This document shows, one piece after another, positions 38,835 to 47,879 of a DNA stretch of 64,000 bases. The stretch is taken from NCBI RefSeq assembly GCF_016316925.1, contig NZ_JAEEGB010000015.1, forward strand, positions 1 to 64,000. The letters are read 5' to 3'. This stretch comes from Clostridium aciditolerans (GTDB lineage: Bacteria > Bacillota > Clostridia > Clostridiales > Clostridiaceae). The notes below the pieces were generated by a model. The model ran no database searches, was not told where the DNA came from, and saw nothing but the letters and a program-made list of their open reading frames with translations. How positions within the stretch are numbered: the stretch's first letter is position 1; every line of letters begins with the position of its first letter. The translations under genes and the position numbers were made by a program.

Positions 38835-38911
38835 TATAATAATCACCTCTTAATTAGTTGACAATTTCTATACTTAACAAAATATTTTATGTTTTAATAT
38901 AAGAGGTTTTG

Positions 38912-39769
38912 TTAAATATAATAGTCTTTTATAATATTGTTTAACGCTGCTTTTATGTCATTCCAAGAGTATCCTCTTCGCAAAAGATAATCTCCCAACT
39001 TCTTATAAAGCTTTCTAACATCACTTTCAGATTTTATTAATATTCTATATCTTTTCTCTGCCAACTCATATAATTTATCTATATCCTCATTTACTTTATC
39101 TTCAGCTTCATTTTCATATATGTTATTTATATCCTGTTTTACTACTTGATTTAAGATACTTTGCACTATATCTAAATTATAGCCCTTTCTAATTAGGTAT
39201 TCTCTTAATTTTTTATTAATATTTCTAATATCCTGTTCACTTTTAATTAATAAGTTATACTTTTTTTCTGCCAATTTTAAAGCAGAACTTTCCTCAGACT
39301 CTTTATTAATATAACATAGCTTTTCATTTATTATTTCTTCACTTATTCCTTTATTAATTAATGCATATTTTATTTTATTTCTACCTTGAGAGTTCATTTT
39401 ATCTTTTATGTACATTTGTGCATACTTATTATCATTTATAAAATCATACTGTTTAAGAAACTCTTTAGTTCTCTCAATAACTTTCTCATCGTAGCCTTTT
39501 TCAATTAATTTATCAGTGATCTGCTTCTCTGTTTTATAGGATTTTTCTATCATTTTTAAGGAGGTATTCTTACATTTTATATAATTATCTTCATTTACTA
39601 TCTCCTCTAAATTATCCTTCTCTATAATCTTATCCTTTGAAAGACTATGAGTATATACAAGCTCTGCACTACATGCGAAAGCAAATTCATCATTTATATA
39701 TATATTAACTCTATCTTTATTTCTTTTCTGCACTTCTATCTTTGTAATAACATATTTATCTTTGTTCAT
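38912..39769 (-). CDS. recX: RecX regulatory protein with an extra repeat
   Basis: A 285-aa RecX-like protein, longer than the usual 150-210. The N-terminal beta part (VITKIEVQKRNKDRVNIYIN) is followed by the standard three-helix repeats, including EKQITDKLIEKGYDEKVIER and KYAQMYIKDKMN. The C-terminus holds two copies of one unit: AEKKYNLLIKSEQDIRNINK (about 176-220) and AEKRYRILIKSESDVRKLYK (about 238-282), each ending in a (Y/L)L(I/L)R(K/R)GY helix. RecX modulates RecA filaments. The duplicated unit is an unusual extension. Confidence 0.85.
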   Translation of the reverse strand: MNKDKYVITKIEVQKRNKDRVNIYINDEFAFACSAELVYTHSLSKDKIIEKDNLEEIVNEDNYIKCKNTSLKMIEKSYKTEKQITDKLIEKGYDEKVIERTKEFLKQYDFINDNKYAQMYIKDKMNSQGRNKIKYALINKGISEEIINEKLCYINKESEESSALKLAEKKYNLLIKSEQDIRNINKKLREYLIRKGYNLDIVQSILNQVVKQDINNIYENEAEDKVNEDIDKLYELAEKRYRILIKSESDVRKLYKKLGDYLLRRGYSWNDIKAALNNIIKDYYI

Positions 39770-39798
39770 TTTAAACTCTCCAATTAAGCATATAAAGA

Positions 39799-41037
39799 TT
39801 ATCTACTATCTTCACTTTTCAATATGTGTATAGTAGGATTTTCAAAAACAATTCTTGCTACATTGTATATATCCTCTTTCCTTACATTCTCTAAGTTTTT
39901 CATATCATCAACAAATTTGAATATATCATCTTCGTCAATAGCTTGATGCAGTACATAATTTCCTATGTCTGTAGAATCTTCTAAAGTAAATGCCACAGCT
40001 GTCTTCAAAACCTTTTTCATCAATCCTATTGTGCTGTCATCAAAAACGATATTTTTATTTTTGATTTCTTCTATACAATTATCTATAGTGTTTATAGTTT
40101 CATCTACATTCTCATCACTAACAGCAGTATATATATATAATGTTTTTACATTAGTAGTCAAATCTAAATCTGTATAAACATCGTAAGCAAGTCCTTTTTC
40201 CTCTCTAAGCTTTCTAAATAATATAGAGTTAGCACTTTCTCCAAATTTATGATTTAAAATTCTAAGAGCAAGCTCCTCTTCTTTTGTTATATTATAAAAA
40301 GTAAATAGATATAATATTGTACTCTGTTCTATATCTTTTTTATAAGAAACCTTTAACCCAGGTATATTATTTTCAACAATAACTTCCTGTCTCTTAAATT
40401 CTTTCCACATCCACTCTTTAAAATACTTCCAAACTAAATCATATACATACTCATGTTCAAAGGATGATACTATGGAAATAAAACAATTATTAGGAACATA
40501 ATACTTGTCATAAAAGTTTACTAACTTTTCTCTATTTATTTTATTAATAGTTTTTTCATCACCTATAGTTTCATATCTTAGAGGGCTCTTTATAAATGCC
40601 ATTTCGTTTATTTTTTTAAAACTATAGTCTTCTACATCATCTTTACTTGTCCTAATCTCTGCTAGTATTACATCCCTCTCTTTACTAATCTCTTCTTCTG
40701 GAAATGTTGAATTTCTAAGCATATCTGATAGTAGTTCTAATGATTTTTCTAATTCTTCACGAAGTGCTGTAACACTGTACACTGTGCAATCATTGTCAGT
40801 ATAAGCATTGTATTCTCCACCTAAGGTCTCTAAATCTAAATTCAACTCTTCATTTGTCTTAGTTTTTGTGCCTTTAAACAGCATATGTTCAATAAAATGT
40901 GATATCCCCTTTTCATCTGGGTTTTCAAAAATTGCTCCTATTTTTATACCTGCATGTATTGAAGTAACCTGTGTATCTTTCTTTATACTAATCAACCTTA
41001 TTCCATTAGGTAAGACTTTTTGTTTAGCATCAAACAT
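39799..41037 (-). CDS. M16 family zinc peptidase (YmxG/processing-peptidase-like)
   Basis: A 412-aa insulinase-family protease with the inverted zinc motif HFIEH (His47, Glu50, His51) followed by MLFKGT, and the distal Glu region ELNLDLETLGGEYNAYTDND. The C-terminal half has the inactive M16 domain (REEKGLAYDVYTDLD). The ATG at 41037 follows AAGGAG, so 12 upstream codons are dropped. The family cleaves peptides in the cytoplasm or outside the cell; the substrate is unknown. It is the last chromosomal gene before the tail cluster. Confidence 0.92.
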   Translation of the reverse strand: MFDAKQKVLPNGIRLISIKKDTQVTSIHAGIKIGAIFENPDEKGISHFIEHMLFKGTKTKTNEELNLDLETLGGEYNAYTDNDCTVYSVTALREELEKSLELLSDMLRNSTFPEEEISKERDVILAEIRTSKDDVEDYSFKKINEMAFIKSPLRYETIGDEKTINKINREKLVNFYDKYYVPNNCFISIVSSFEHEYVYDLVWKYFKEWMWKEFKRQEVIVENNIPGLKVSYKKDIEQSTILYLFTFYNITKEEELALRILNHKFGESANSILFRKLREEKGLAYDVYTDLDLTTNVKTLYIYTAVSDENVDETINTIDNCIEEIKNKNIVFDDSTIGLMKKVLKTAVAFTLEDSTDIGNYVLHQAIDEDDIFKFVDDMKNLENVRKEDIYNVARIVFENPTIHILKSEDSR

Positions 41038-41122
41038 AAAATTATTCTCCTTAAAACCATAGTTATAATACATTATATTATAATTTATGTTGGCAGAAAT
41101 AAAAAGATTAAAACCTATAAAT

Positions 41123-41147
41123 AAAAAAACTCTCCGGATTTCTCCGG
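41123..41147 (-). terminator. Terminator of the phage tail and lysis operon
   Basis: On the minus strand, CCGGA-GAAA-TCCGG (a GNRA loop) followed by a run of seven T residues after a short GAG. It lies past the holin gene and the palindromic element, and marks the left end of the tail cluster. Confidence 0.78.
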
Positions 41148-41151
41148 GGAA

Positions 41152-41412
41152 ATAGTGGGTACTAGACCGAAAGTCAACTTATACGCCGGGATATGTTTCC
41201 AAGCTCAGCACGTTAAAAACTTTTAGCCAGTCTAAAGCTTGTGTTTCAAGACAACCTAAGAACTTTCGAGAACTCGCTGTGCTCAAACAACTCTAAAGTT
41301 CTAAGGTTCTCTCAAAACCCTTCACTAAGACTGGCACAAAGTTTTTAAATCTACTTCAGCTTTGGAAACATACCCCTCTGTATAAGATAACTTTCTAGTT
41401 AGTTTCCCTATA
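41152..41412. repeat. Long palindromic element, copy A (inverted)
   Basis: About 261 bp, near-palindromic along its whole length. Ends are AATAGTGGGTACTAGACCGA and, inverted, TATAGGGAAACTAACTAG. Inner landmarks are AAGTCAACTTATACGCCGGG, ACGTTAAAAACTTTTAG, CAGTCTAAAGC and, on the other arm, AAGACTGGCACAAAG and TTTAAATCTACTTCAGC. It matches copies at 57910-58246 and 58756-59019 in opposite orientation. It is noncoding and lies between the holin gene and the operon terminator. Confidence 0.85.
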
Positions 41413-41427
41413 CTCTATGCTTACTAT

Positions 41428-41814
41428 TTATTGTTTAGGCGATGACACAGGGGCTAGTAATCCCGTTTTGCTTAACTGTAAGTTTATTTCTCCAACAACA
41501 GCCTCTCTGAAATGATCTATTTCATCTTGAGTAAGTCCTGGAACTTTGTTTAAAAGCATCTTGTTAAACATATCAGCTTTTTGTTGTCCAGACTTTGGCA
41601 TTGACTTAAACTGTTGTTCAACAGCGAAAAATATACTTTTTGCAATGTTGTAAGTTATATTATACTGATCAGCACCCATTTGTTTTATAAGAGCTTCTTT
41701 TTTCTTGCTCAAATAGGAAACAGCAACAGTAGTTAGATATGAAACCAGTGCTCCCAAAATTACCAAGACTGCTTGTACAAAAATACTGATTACTTGATTT
41801 TCCACAGATTCCAT
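41428..41814 (-). CDS. LLH-family phage holin
   Basis: A 128-aa protein with an N-terminal membrane segment (about 7-34, IFVQAVLVILGALVSYLTTV), a charged KKKEALIK turn, then helical cytoplasmic region (QYNITYNIAKSIFFAVEQQF, DMFNKMLLNKVPGLTQDEID). This layout matches the phage holin LLH family, which opens the membrane for endolysin or for release of particles. Last gene of the tail and lysis operon, 33 bp after the amidase gene. RBS TAGGAGG. Confidence 0.85.
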   Translation of the reverse strand: MESVENQVISIFVQAVLVILGALVSYLTTVAVSYLSKKKEALIKQMGADQYNITYNIAKSIFFAVEQQFKSMPKSGQQKADMFNKMLLNKVPGLTQDEIDHFREAVVGEINLQLSKTGLLAPVSSPKQ

Positions 41815-41847
41815 CCTCCTAAAATCGGTCTTTATAGATAAAGAATC

Positions 41848-42768
41848 TTATTTTAGAATTTTAATCCAGCTATCTATTCTAATGACCCCGTCTGGATTTG
41901 AGTATATTTTAGCAGATTTTTGCCATTCCTTAACCTTTTGAACTGTTGTGTCATCAAACACACCAGTCTTAGATACTCCAATCCACCACTGAACAAATTT
42001 AGTTGCTATAGAATTGCTCGGCCAGCCTTTACCTATTGTAGGCACTTTAGTTATAGCATTTAGTGCATCTGTAAGCTTAGAATCTATATTTTCGCTATCT
42101 GGTAACCCTACTATATTCCTGAACTGCCTTATTGCAGCCTTAGTTTTAGTATCTAACACACCTGTGGCATTAATTTCCCCACTTTCCAGACAGCTAACTC
42201 TTTGCAAATCATGCTGTACAGATTTTATAAAGTCAGAGTTGCTATTATCCGAATTCACTGTTTGTCCAGTGAGTCCTTGAACTATTGCCAAGGCTATAAC
42301 TTCAGCACCTAATTTGTTATATAAATCTGCATCATTTTGAGTATCTACAAAACATACTTCTATAAGAATTGCTACAGGCTTGCTATTTTTTATTACATAT
42401 AAATTGCTGCCATCTTTTACCCCACGATTCACAAATCCCAGTGATACTAGACTTTTTAATACGCTAGAAGCTAAAGCGTTTCCTGCAGTACTCATTGCAA
42501 ATACTTCGCTGCCTTTTCCACCACCTGCATTCAAGTGTATAGAAACTAAATAGTCTGCATTAGCTGCATTATCACATCTTTGCTGCAGCGAATTTGAGAC
42601 ACTTGAAGCGCTTGAAGGTCTTACATTCCAAGCCTGATGACCTAATGTTTGAAGCTTGCTAATAACTCTATTAGCTATATCTAAAGCACAGTTCTGTTCA
42701 TTTAAATATCCTTCTGCTCCTGTGTCTGGATAACACCCATGTCCAGGATCTACTGCAAATTTGCTCAT
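41848..42768 (-). CDS. Phage N-acetylmuramoyl-L-alanine amidase (endolysin)
   Basis: A 306-aa endolysin. Residues 1-170 form an Amidase_3 domain with zinc ligands visible in VDPGHG, GAEG(Y)LNE and SIHLNAGGG, and a catalytic Glu in LIEVCFVD. Residues 185-306 contain two peptidoglycan-binding-like repeats (VQHDLQRVSCLESGEINATG and FVQWWIGVSKTGVFDDTTVQ). There is no signal peptide, so release depends on the neighbouring holins. It cleaves the amide bond between MurNAc and the stem peptide. Confidence 0.93.
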   Translation of the reverse strand: MSKFAVDPGHGCYPDTGAEGYLNEQNCALDIANRVISKLQTLGHQAWNVRPSSASSVSNSLQQRCDNAANADYLVSIHLNAGGGKGSEVFAMSTAGNALASSVLKSLVSLGFVNRGVKDGSNLYVIKNSKPVAILIEVCFVDTQNDADLYNKLGAEVIALAIVQGLTGQTVNSDNSNSDFIKSVQHDLQRVSCLESGEINATGVLDTKTKAAIRQFRNIVGLPDSENIDSKLTDALNAITKVPTIGKGWPSNSIATKFVQWWIGVSKTGVFDDTTVQKVKEWQKSAKIYSNPDGVIRIDSWIKILK

Positions 42769-42819
42769 AATAATCTACCTCCTATTTAGATTATGTTGGT
42801 AAATTAAAAGTGCTAATAG

Positions 42820-43035
42820 TTATTTAAATATTTTATCTTTAACTTCTTTTACATCTTCTTTAATGCAGTTTAAACCATCTTCTATACATTGAAACTTATC
42901 TGTTAACTGAGATATTATTTCCTGATATTTTAATTCTCTTTTTGAGTTTTCATTTAGTACAAAGAAAAGCAGTGCTATAAAAAGCACTGCCCATATTCCT
43001 TGCTGCACAGCTAAATCTAATATTTTCTCTTCCAA
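42820..43035 (-). CDS. BhlA/UviB-family holin-like peptide
   Basis: A 71-aa peptide with one membrane helix (about 11-30, QQGIWAVLFIALLFFVL), then a coiled C-terminal tail with basic and acidic residues (EDVKEVKDKIF). This is the BhlA/UviB pattern, seen in bacteriocin and prophage lysis modules of clostridia. The start is TTG at 43035 after a GAGGTG site. With the LLH protein, the cluster has two holin-type genes around one lysin. Confidence 0.85.
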   Translation of the reverse strand: MEEKILDLAVQQGIWAVLFIALLFFVLNENSKRELKYQEIISQLTDKFQCIEDGLNCIKEDVKEVKDKIFK

Positions 43036-43134
43036 GTTGCACCTCTTCTTTACATATTTTTTTCTACATTCTAGTCTACAAAGTTATCTATATTGATTTT
43101 ATTTATTAATTGGTGTATATAAGACAGAAGTTGT

Positions 43135-44352
43135 TTACTTACTTTTTATATGAAATCCTTTGAAATCAACACAATCGACATGATCAACATTGTTAGTTGA
43201 ACCAGAAAAAACTTCTAAATGATATAAACCTAATGATAAGGTAGATAAAATTGTTTCTAATGCTTCTGACTTATATACAACACCATTTATTTTTATATAA
43301 GTATTAAGATAACAAGAAACATATGATTTTAAACTCATCTCATCTTTAGAATTTATAAAAACCCAAGCTTCCATAATTTTAGTATTCAATCCATCGGATT
43401 TTGGATACTTTGCATAAAGTTTAAATCCATATTGATCAATAGGTGAGTATGTTAATTTATCCTCATTAACCCCATTAATTACTTTTTGAGTTGAATAATC
43501 TATTTTTGTATCTGTCTCAACAAATATTACCTGTGGGGAAATATGTGCAAAAATTAAATCCGCCTCATACTGATGGCCTATATCTCCAAAATGTAATCTA
43601 TCTGGAATAAGGGTAGCTATGTCAGTTGGCGAATAGAGTAAAAATCTTTCTGTAAACTTATTAATATCAATTAATTCTAAGTTATATTCAACGGACAATT
43701 CTCTTTTAACTTCGTTTGCAATTGAATTAATTGCTTCAGCTGTTCGTAATGGATATTGACTTACGTACTGCGTGTCTACATTTGGTGATACAATAGCCTG
43801 TGTTGTTAATAAAAATGGTTGAATACCTCTTGAATAGAACCAGTTTATTTGTGAAATTATATTAGCTTTAAATCCATCTCGATAGGCCTTAGCGTCAGAA
43901 TAATTCAATCTGTCGTTTATGCCCCAACCAATACCAACCATTTTAACATCAGAATAATCAGTGCCAATGCCAAATTCAGCATTAATATTTGCAACACCAA
44001 AGGCAGAGTCTTTACCTGAAAAACCGGCATTATATATTCTCAGCCTGTTATTCCCCGTTGCTAAGTGCAAGGTTGTCTCTAACTTTTTACAGAAAGTATT
44101 TGGAGATTGACTATCTTTACCTAATATATTTGCAACATACCCTGTTGTATTATTGCCATCTATTGTACTATCACCATAAAATGCAATGGGAAATTTGTTT
44201 CCAGCTTTCCATTGGCTCCAAGCATCATTGAATGTATATATTTTTTTAAACATTTTCGCCTTACCATCCATACTATATTCGTCTACTTTTTCAGTAAGGG
44301 GACTAGATTTTAAATGGTTTTTCTTTAAAAATTTTAAAAAACTTTTTAGCAA
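43135..44352 (-). CDS. Phage SGNH/GDSL hydrolase
   Basis: A 405-aa protein. Residues 55-290 form an SGNH hydrolase: block I FYGDSTIDG with nucleophile Ser62, block III IGWGINDRLN, block V DRLHFGDIGH with the catalytic Asp and His. The remaining 110 residues look like a beta-rich C-terminal domain. No signal peptide. In phage tails such enzymes are fibre- or baseplate-associated esterases that deacetylate surface polysaccharide; position after the second fibre set supports that. RBS AAGGAG. Confidence 0.85.
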   Translation of the reverse strand: MLKSFLKFLKKNHLKSSPLTEKVDEYSMDGKAKMFKKIYTFNDAWSQWKAGNKFPIAFYGDSTIDGNNTTGYVANILGKDSQSPNTFCKKLETTLHLATGNNRLRIYNAGFSGKDSAFGVANINAEFGIGTDYSDVKMVGIGWGINDRLNYSDAKAYRDGFKANIISQINWFYSRGIQPFLLTTQAIVSPNVDTQYVSQYPLRTAEAINSIANEVKRELSVEYNLELIDINKFTERFLLYSPTDIATLIPDRLHFGDIGHQYEADLIFAHISPQVIFVETDTKIDYSTQKVINGVNEDKLTYSPIDQYGFKLYAKYPKSDGLNTKIMEAWVFINSKDEMSLKSYVSCYLNTYIKINGVVYKSEALETILSTLSLGLYHLEVFSGSTNNVDHVDCVDFKGFHIKSK

Positions 44353-44408
44353 AATAAATCACTCCTTGTCTACTTTTATATCGCAATATTTTTCTATTGA
44401 GTATTAAC

Positions 44409-44567
44409 TTATACTGCTCCACTCTTTTCTATAAGATAATTCTCTACGGCTGTTTTATAATCTGAATTTATTACATCTGATAGTTGAAAAGGTTGATTAG
44501 TTTTAGGATTTAAACCACCATTCAATATTCTATTCCCTATAATTTGCACTACTGTTTGATTTACCAT
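44409..44567 (-). CDS. Small phage protein, 52 aa
   Basis: A 52-codon frame beginning MVNQTVVQIIGNRILNGGLN and ending KSGAV. Its ATG overlaps the stop of the preceding gene (TAATG) and a GGGAGG site lies 9 nt upstream, so it is translationally coupled. It occupies the place that XkdX holds in the first adsorption set. I do not recognise a family. Confidence 0.65.
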   Translation of the reverse strand: MVNQTVVQIIGNRILNGGLNPKTNQPFQLSDVINSDYKTAVENYLIEKSGAV

Positions 44568-44905
44568 TAGAATATACCTCCCTCTACATTTTTATTTTCA
44601 CTTAATAATAATTGATTTTCTAAATTTTGTATGCGTTGCTCTGGTGTTAAGACTGGTTCATATAATTCATCAAAGACAACTTGCTTTGAATTTACATCAA
44701 TATGATATTTTTTTACTCTGCTAAATTTATCACTATCTTGTTCATAAGGTAAATCTATAAAATCTAATCCTCCTATAGCTTCTTTAGGTAAAACATCACC
44801 CTGCATTTCACCAAGATCTACTAATACTTTTCCATTTAATTTATCGTAAATTATTCTTCTTCCTATTTCTATAATTAAACTACATTTCCTATTATCCCCA
44901 TGCAT
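44567..44905 (-). CDS. Phage tail-region protein, 112 aa
   Basis: No family recognised with confidence. It is about 112 aa with a beta-rich N-terminus (CSLIIEIGRRIIYDKLNGKV) and a C-terminal helix with coiled-coil character (LTPEQRIQNLENQLLLSENK). The latter resembles the tail of the 97-aa protein in the first set (QNQNAQILLALV), the typical end of small XkdW-like tail proteins. It overlaps the upstream fibre gene by 14 bp. A role in fibre assembly is inferred from position. Confidence 0.65.
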   Translation of the reverse strand: MHGDNRKCSLIIEIGRRIIYDKLNGKVLVDLGEMQGDVLPKEAIGGLDFIDLPYEQDSDKFSRVKKYHIDVNSKQVVFDELYEPVLTPEQRIQNLENQLLLSENKNVEGGIF

Positions 44906-46175
44906 GCCAAGTTACAGAATTATTTGTAAAATAATATCTTGGATTTGTGATGGCATCTACATTTAATGTTATTGCACTAAACCAGTAAAATCCATCTGCG
45001 GTTAGTCTCATATCTGAATTTTCCATTTGCGTTATGTTAGTACTCTTTCCTCCATTTGGAAAAGTTAAAGGGTCTTTAACCCAAGAATTAAAAATAACAT
45101 ATGGATTTCCGCCGACAGAATCTTTTAATGTAACTGTAGCATATATTGTAATCACTCTCGGAGTAAAAGCCAAACCTGTTACTGCGAAAGAAAATCTACT
45201 GCCAGTATAACTGCCACTATACGTAAATGTTCCATCTCCATAAACTTGGCCTGTACCACTTGCATACCTTTTACCACCTAAACTTTCTACATCGCATGTA
45301 CCTATCATAACTTGCGAACCGCTGCCACCATAACGGCCTATTGCTACTCCCTTTTTTATATTCTCAGGAATAAGATTATTTACTGACATTTGCATCTGAG
45401 AATTAGAATCAATATACCCTGTTGCACCATAAGCATTTCTACCAGTAATCAAACCTTGTGTATTTGGTGCTGATGGGTGAGGGATTACTTCAGTTATTTC
45501 CTCATATCCACATATCTGAAATTTAGCACCTGCTCTATTGGTCATTGTTCCTACCAACCCAGTGTCATCATCATTGCTGAATTTTTTTCCCGCTAGTACA
45601 TTCCCAGCAATGGCATCACCCTCTGCACTAGCTTTTATAAAAAAACAGTTGCTTGTGGCATTGTACCAGGCAGTATAAGCTTTTCCTGCAATTAATGTAG
45701 GAGCTGTAGTTGTACCAGGCTTGTAAAACTGTTTTCCATTTATAGTTGTTGCTGCACTATTGTTATTAGCACTGGCTATAAATGTTATAGGATATCCTGT
45801 TACCAATGTCCCACTTATTGTTAGCGTTATTGCTGTAGCTGTTCCTCCTGCTGGCTGATACATATTATCAGCCAAATGCGACACAAGATCATCCTGTTTA
45901 GCTGGCCCTCCAGTCTTCCCTAGCTGTGAACTTTGCAGGGCTGTATCAGCCTTGATACCTTGTGCTGAAGTTGCAGCTCCTACATCACCTGCAGAAAGTG
46001 TTACTGCTCCTGTTTTTCCATTAACGCTTTGTACAGGAACTGTTGGTATGTCTGTTTTTAAAGCTCTTTTTTGTAATTCAGTATCAATAACATCAGCATT
46101 ATAATTAAAATCTTCAATGTTTACTACATCTGTTCCTTCTGGTTTTTTTAATCCTAAATTTGCTGTTGTCTTCAT
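44892..46175 (-). CDS. Tail fibre protein of adsorption set 2
   Basis: A 427-aa fibre. The start at 46175 has a GAGGTGATAA site. Residues 1-75 are baseplate-attachment-like (MKTTANLGLKKPEGTDVVNI, then VNGKTGAVTLSAGDVGAATS, a collagen-free fibre motif). Residues 100-200 repeat a module shared with the other fibre (GGTATAITLTISGTLVTGYP ... FFIKASAEG). The C-terminal 230 residues are unique, Gly/Ser/Tyr-rich and probably the receptor-binding head. The nucleotide sequence at 45585-45860 is nearly the same as at 51370-51640 in fibre 1. Confidence 0.82.
   Translation of the reverse strand: MKTTANLGLKKPEGTDVVNIEDFNYNADVIDTELQKRALKTDIPTVPVQSVNGKTGAVTLSAGDVGAATSAQGIKADTALQSSQLGKTGGPAKQDDLVSHLADNMYQPAGGTATAITLTISGTLVTGYPITFIASANNNSAATTINGKQFYKPGTTTAPTLIAGKAYTAWYNATSNCFFIKASAEGDAIAGNVLAGKKFSNDDDTGLVGTMTNRAGAKFQICGYEEITEVIPHPSAPNTQGLITGRNAYGATGYIDSNSQMQMSVNNLIPENIKKGVAIGRYGGSGSQVMIGTCDVESLGGKRYASGTGQVYGDGTFTYSGSYTGSRFSFAVTGLAFTPRVITIYATVTLKDSVGGNPYVIFNSWVKDPLTFPNGGKSTNITQMENSDMRLTADGFYWFSAITLNVDAITNPRYYFTNNSVTWHAWG
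45585..45860. repeat. Shared fibre module (copy in fibre 2)
   Basis: A segment of about 275 bp is near-identical to 51370-51640 in the other fibre gene, including runs such as AGGATATCCTGTTACCAATG. Both encode the GGTATAITLTISGTLVTGYP module. Such shared DNA would let the two fibre genes recombine. Confidence 0.75.
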
Positions 46176-46186
46176 ATTTATCACCT

Positions 46187-46798
46187 CTATCCACAAACTT
46201 TTAAGTCATTCCATGTTTTTATTTTTGATTGACTCCAGGTAAGTTCTTTTAATTTATACCACCAAGTATAAGTATATTTAAAAGAGTATCCCAAATGTGC
46301 TGGCTTAATAGTTTCTATTATTTCTATTAATCCTGCCATATTCTTTGGAATACCCTTTATACCAATAAACTGTATTATAAAACTATAGTCTAAAAAGTTT
46401 TCTAATACCTCAACTTCCCCTCCTGAAAAAGCTTCAGCAACATTTTTGATCATATTTTTGGTTATGGTTCCAGCTCCTCTTAACTTTGCCTTTATAATCT
46501 CTCTTCTTTCTTCATAGGATTTATTTAAATCAGTCTGAATATCCAAAGTTTTTTCCCACATGCAGCTTAGTCCCCAAGTTGCAGTGTCAACATAAAATTG
46601 ATCTAATAAATCCTTTTTAGAATAATTTAGTTTACCAACTTCTTTTGCTATAGTACCTTGAACACTTTTCATTAGTTCAGAATTTTCATAGTATGTTGGT
46701 AAGTACTTCATTAAATCAGGTGTAAAAGATTGTAGCTGCTGTAATATTGGGTTATCATCAGCATATTGTGTACTCCCATAGATAGCATCCCTATACAT
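46187..46798 (-). CDS. XkdU-like baseplate protein (DUF2313), set 2
   Basis: A 203-aa protein of the DUF2313/YmfQ family (XkdU of PBSX). The hallmark is LPTYYENSELMKSVQGTIAK ... YVDTATWGLSCMWEKTLDIQ ... YEERREIIKAKLRGAGTITK. It probably caps the baseplate wedge and links it to the fibre. It is separated by only three bases from XkdT of the same set. The first 30 residues (MYRDAIYGSTQYADDNPILQ) have no counterpart in the set-1 homologue. Confidence 0.85.
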   Translation of the reverse strand: MYRDAIYGSTQYADDNPILQQLQSFTPDLMKYLPTYYENSELMKSVQGTIAKEVGKLNYSKKDLLDQFYVDTATWGLSCMWEKTLDIQTDLNKSYEERREIIKAKLRGAGTITKNMIKNVAEAFSGGEVEVLENFLDYSFIIQFIGIKGIPKNMAGLIEIIETIKPAHLGYSFKYTYTWWYKLKELTWSQSKIKTWNDLKVCG

Positions 46799-46801
46799 TT
46801 A

Positions 46802-47857
46802 TTACACCCCCAAACTAACAGTGCCAAGCACAGGCATCTCTTCATCCTCAAGTGTTACATTTAAAATACCTCCATTAACAAGAAGGTTGCTGTAATCAAT
46901 AACTCCATCAGTATTAAATATTAAGTTACCAATACTTGCATATGAAATATAGTTGCCTATAAAAGATATTTCTTTAAAATATTTTATTAGGTTATTTTCA
47001 ATAGAAGCTTGAACTTGATTTAAGGTATATAATTTAGTATCTATCACTAGAGTAACTGATATATTTATTAATTTTTCTTTTGCTGAAACTACTGTAACAT
47101 CAGATCCTATAGGTCTATTTTCTTCTATATGATTTTTAACAGCATTTACAAGATTACTATCTGCAGCTCTTTTATTAGAGTTAATTATAATTACCTTTAC
47201 AGTTCCATTGCCATTCCAAAGAGGAAATACTTTAGCATCCCCAACACCAGTAACTTCTTTAGCCCAATTTCTATAATGATACTTATTACCTGAAGTTGCT
47301 GGGGTTTGCAGTCTCTCGAAATACCTTTTTCTTAGGCTTTCATCATCTTCAACATCATAACCATTTTTTATTGGATTAGGATTTGTAACAGATATAATCC
47401 CACTTATTTGTACTGGAACCTCAGTAATAATATTGGCAGGAACATTGTATTTACTTCCGACTTCACTAGCTTCTGCACTTACAATAGTTGATTCGTTTGT
47501 TACTATAATATCTTCTATAGTCTTGTATACTAGACCAGATTTAGTTTGAAATATTGAGCCTGATTTCAAATTTGTACCCATAACAGCCTTTACCAAAATT
47601 TGAGCTAAAGCTTTTTTACCAGGCTTTCTAGTAATTCCATAAGGTTTTGTTATTTTTTCAAGATCTTCTCCTATAGCTCTATATGGATCTGTTCTTCTTA
47701 AAATATCATCATTTGATGCATATGATTTTTCTAATTCTTTGCTCACTGGAGATAAAGAATCATAAATAAAAGAACCTTCTGATTTATCTACATCAGAAGG
47801 TATATTATCTATCATTCTTTTTAATATATCATCAGTCAAGTTATTTTCAGTATACAA
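46802..47857 (-). CDS. Baseplate J-like protein (XkdT), set 2
   Basis: A 351-aa baseplate wedge protein of the gp47/J family. It opens with MYTENNLTDDILKRMIDNIP and SEGSFIYDSLSP, and includes the GYDVEDDESLRKRYFERLQTP and RNWAKEVTGVGDAKVFPLWN motifs. The start is TTG at 47857. It is about 45% similar by eye to the set-1 copy at 52335-53402, too divergent for a recent tandem duplication. It likely forms an alternative baseplate with the set-2 XkdU and fibre. Confidence 0.9.
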   Translation of the reverse strand: MYTENNLTDDILKRMIDNIPSDVDKSEGSFIYDSLSPVSKELEKSYASNDDILRRTDPYRAIGEDLEKITKPYGITRKPGKKALAQILVKAVMGTNLKSGSIFQTKSGLVYKTIEDIIVTNESTIVSAEASEVGSKYNVPANIITEVPVQISGIISVTNPNPIKNGYDVEDDESLRKRYFERLQTPATSGNKYHYRNWAKEVTGVGDAKVFPLWNGNGTVKVIIINSNKRAADSNLVNAVKNHIEENRPIGSDVTVVSAKEKLINISVTLVIDTKLYTLNQVQASIENNLIKYFKEISFIGNYISYASIGNLIFNTDGVIDYSNLLVNGGILNVTLEDEEMPVLGTVSLGV

Positions 47858-47879
47858 ATCATCACCTCCTATACAGAAG

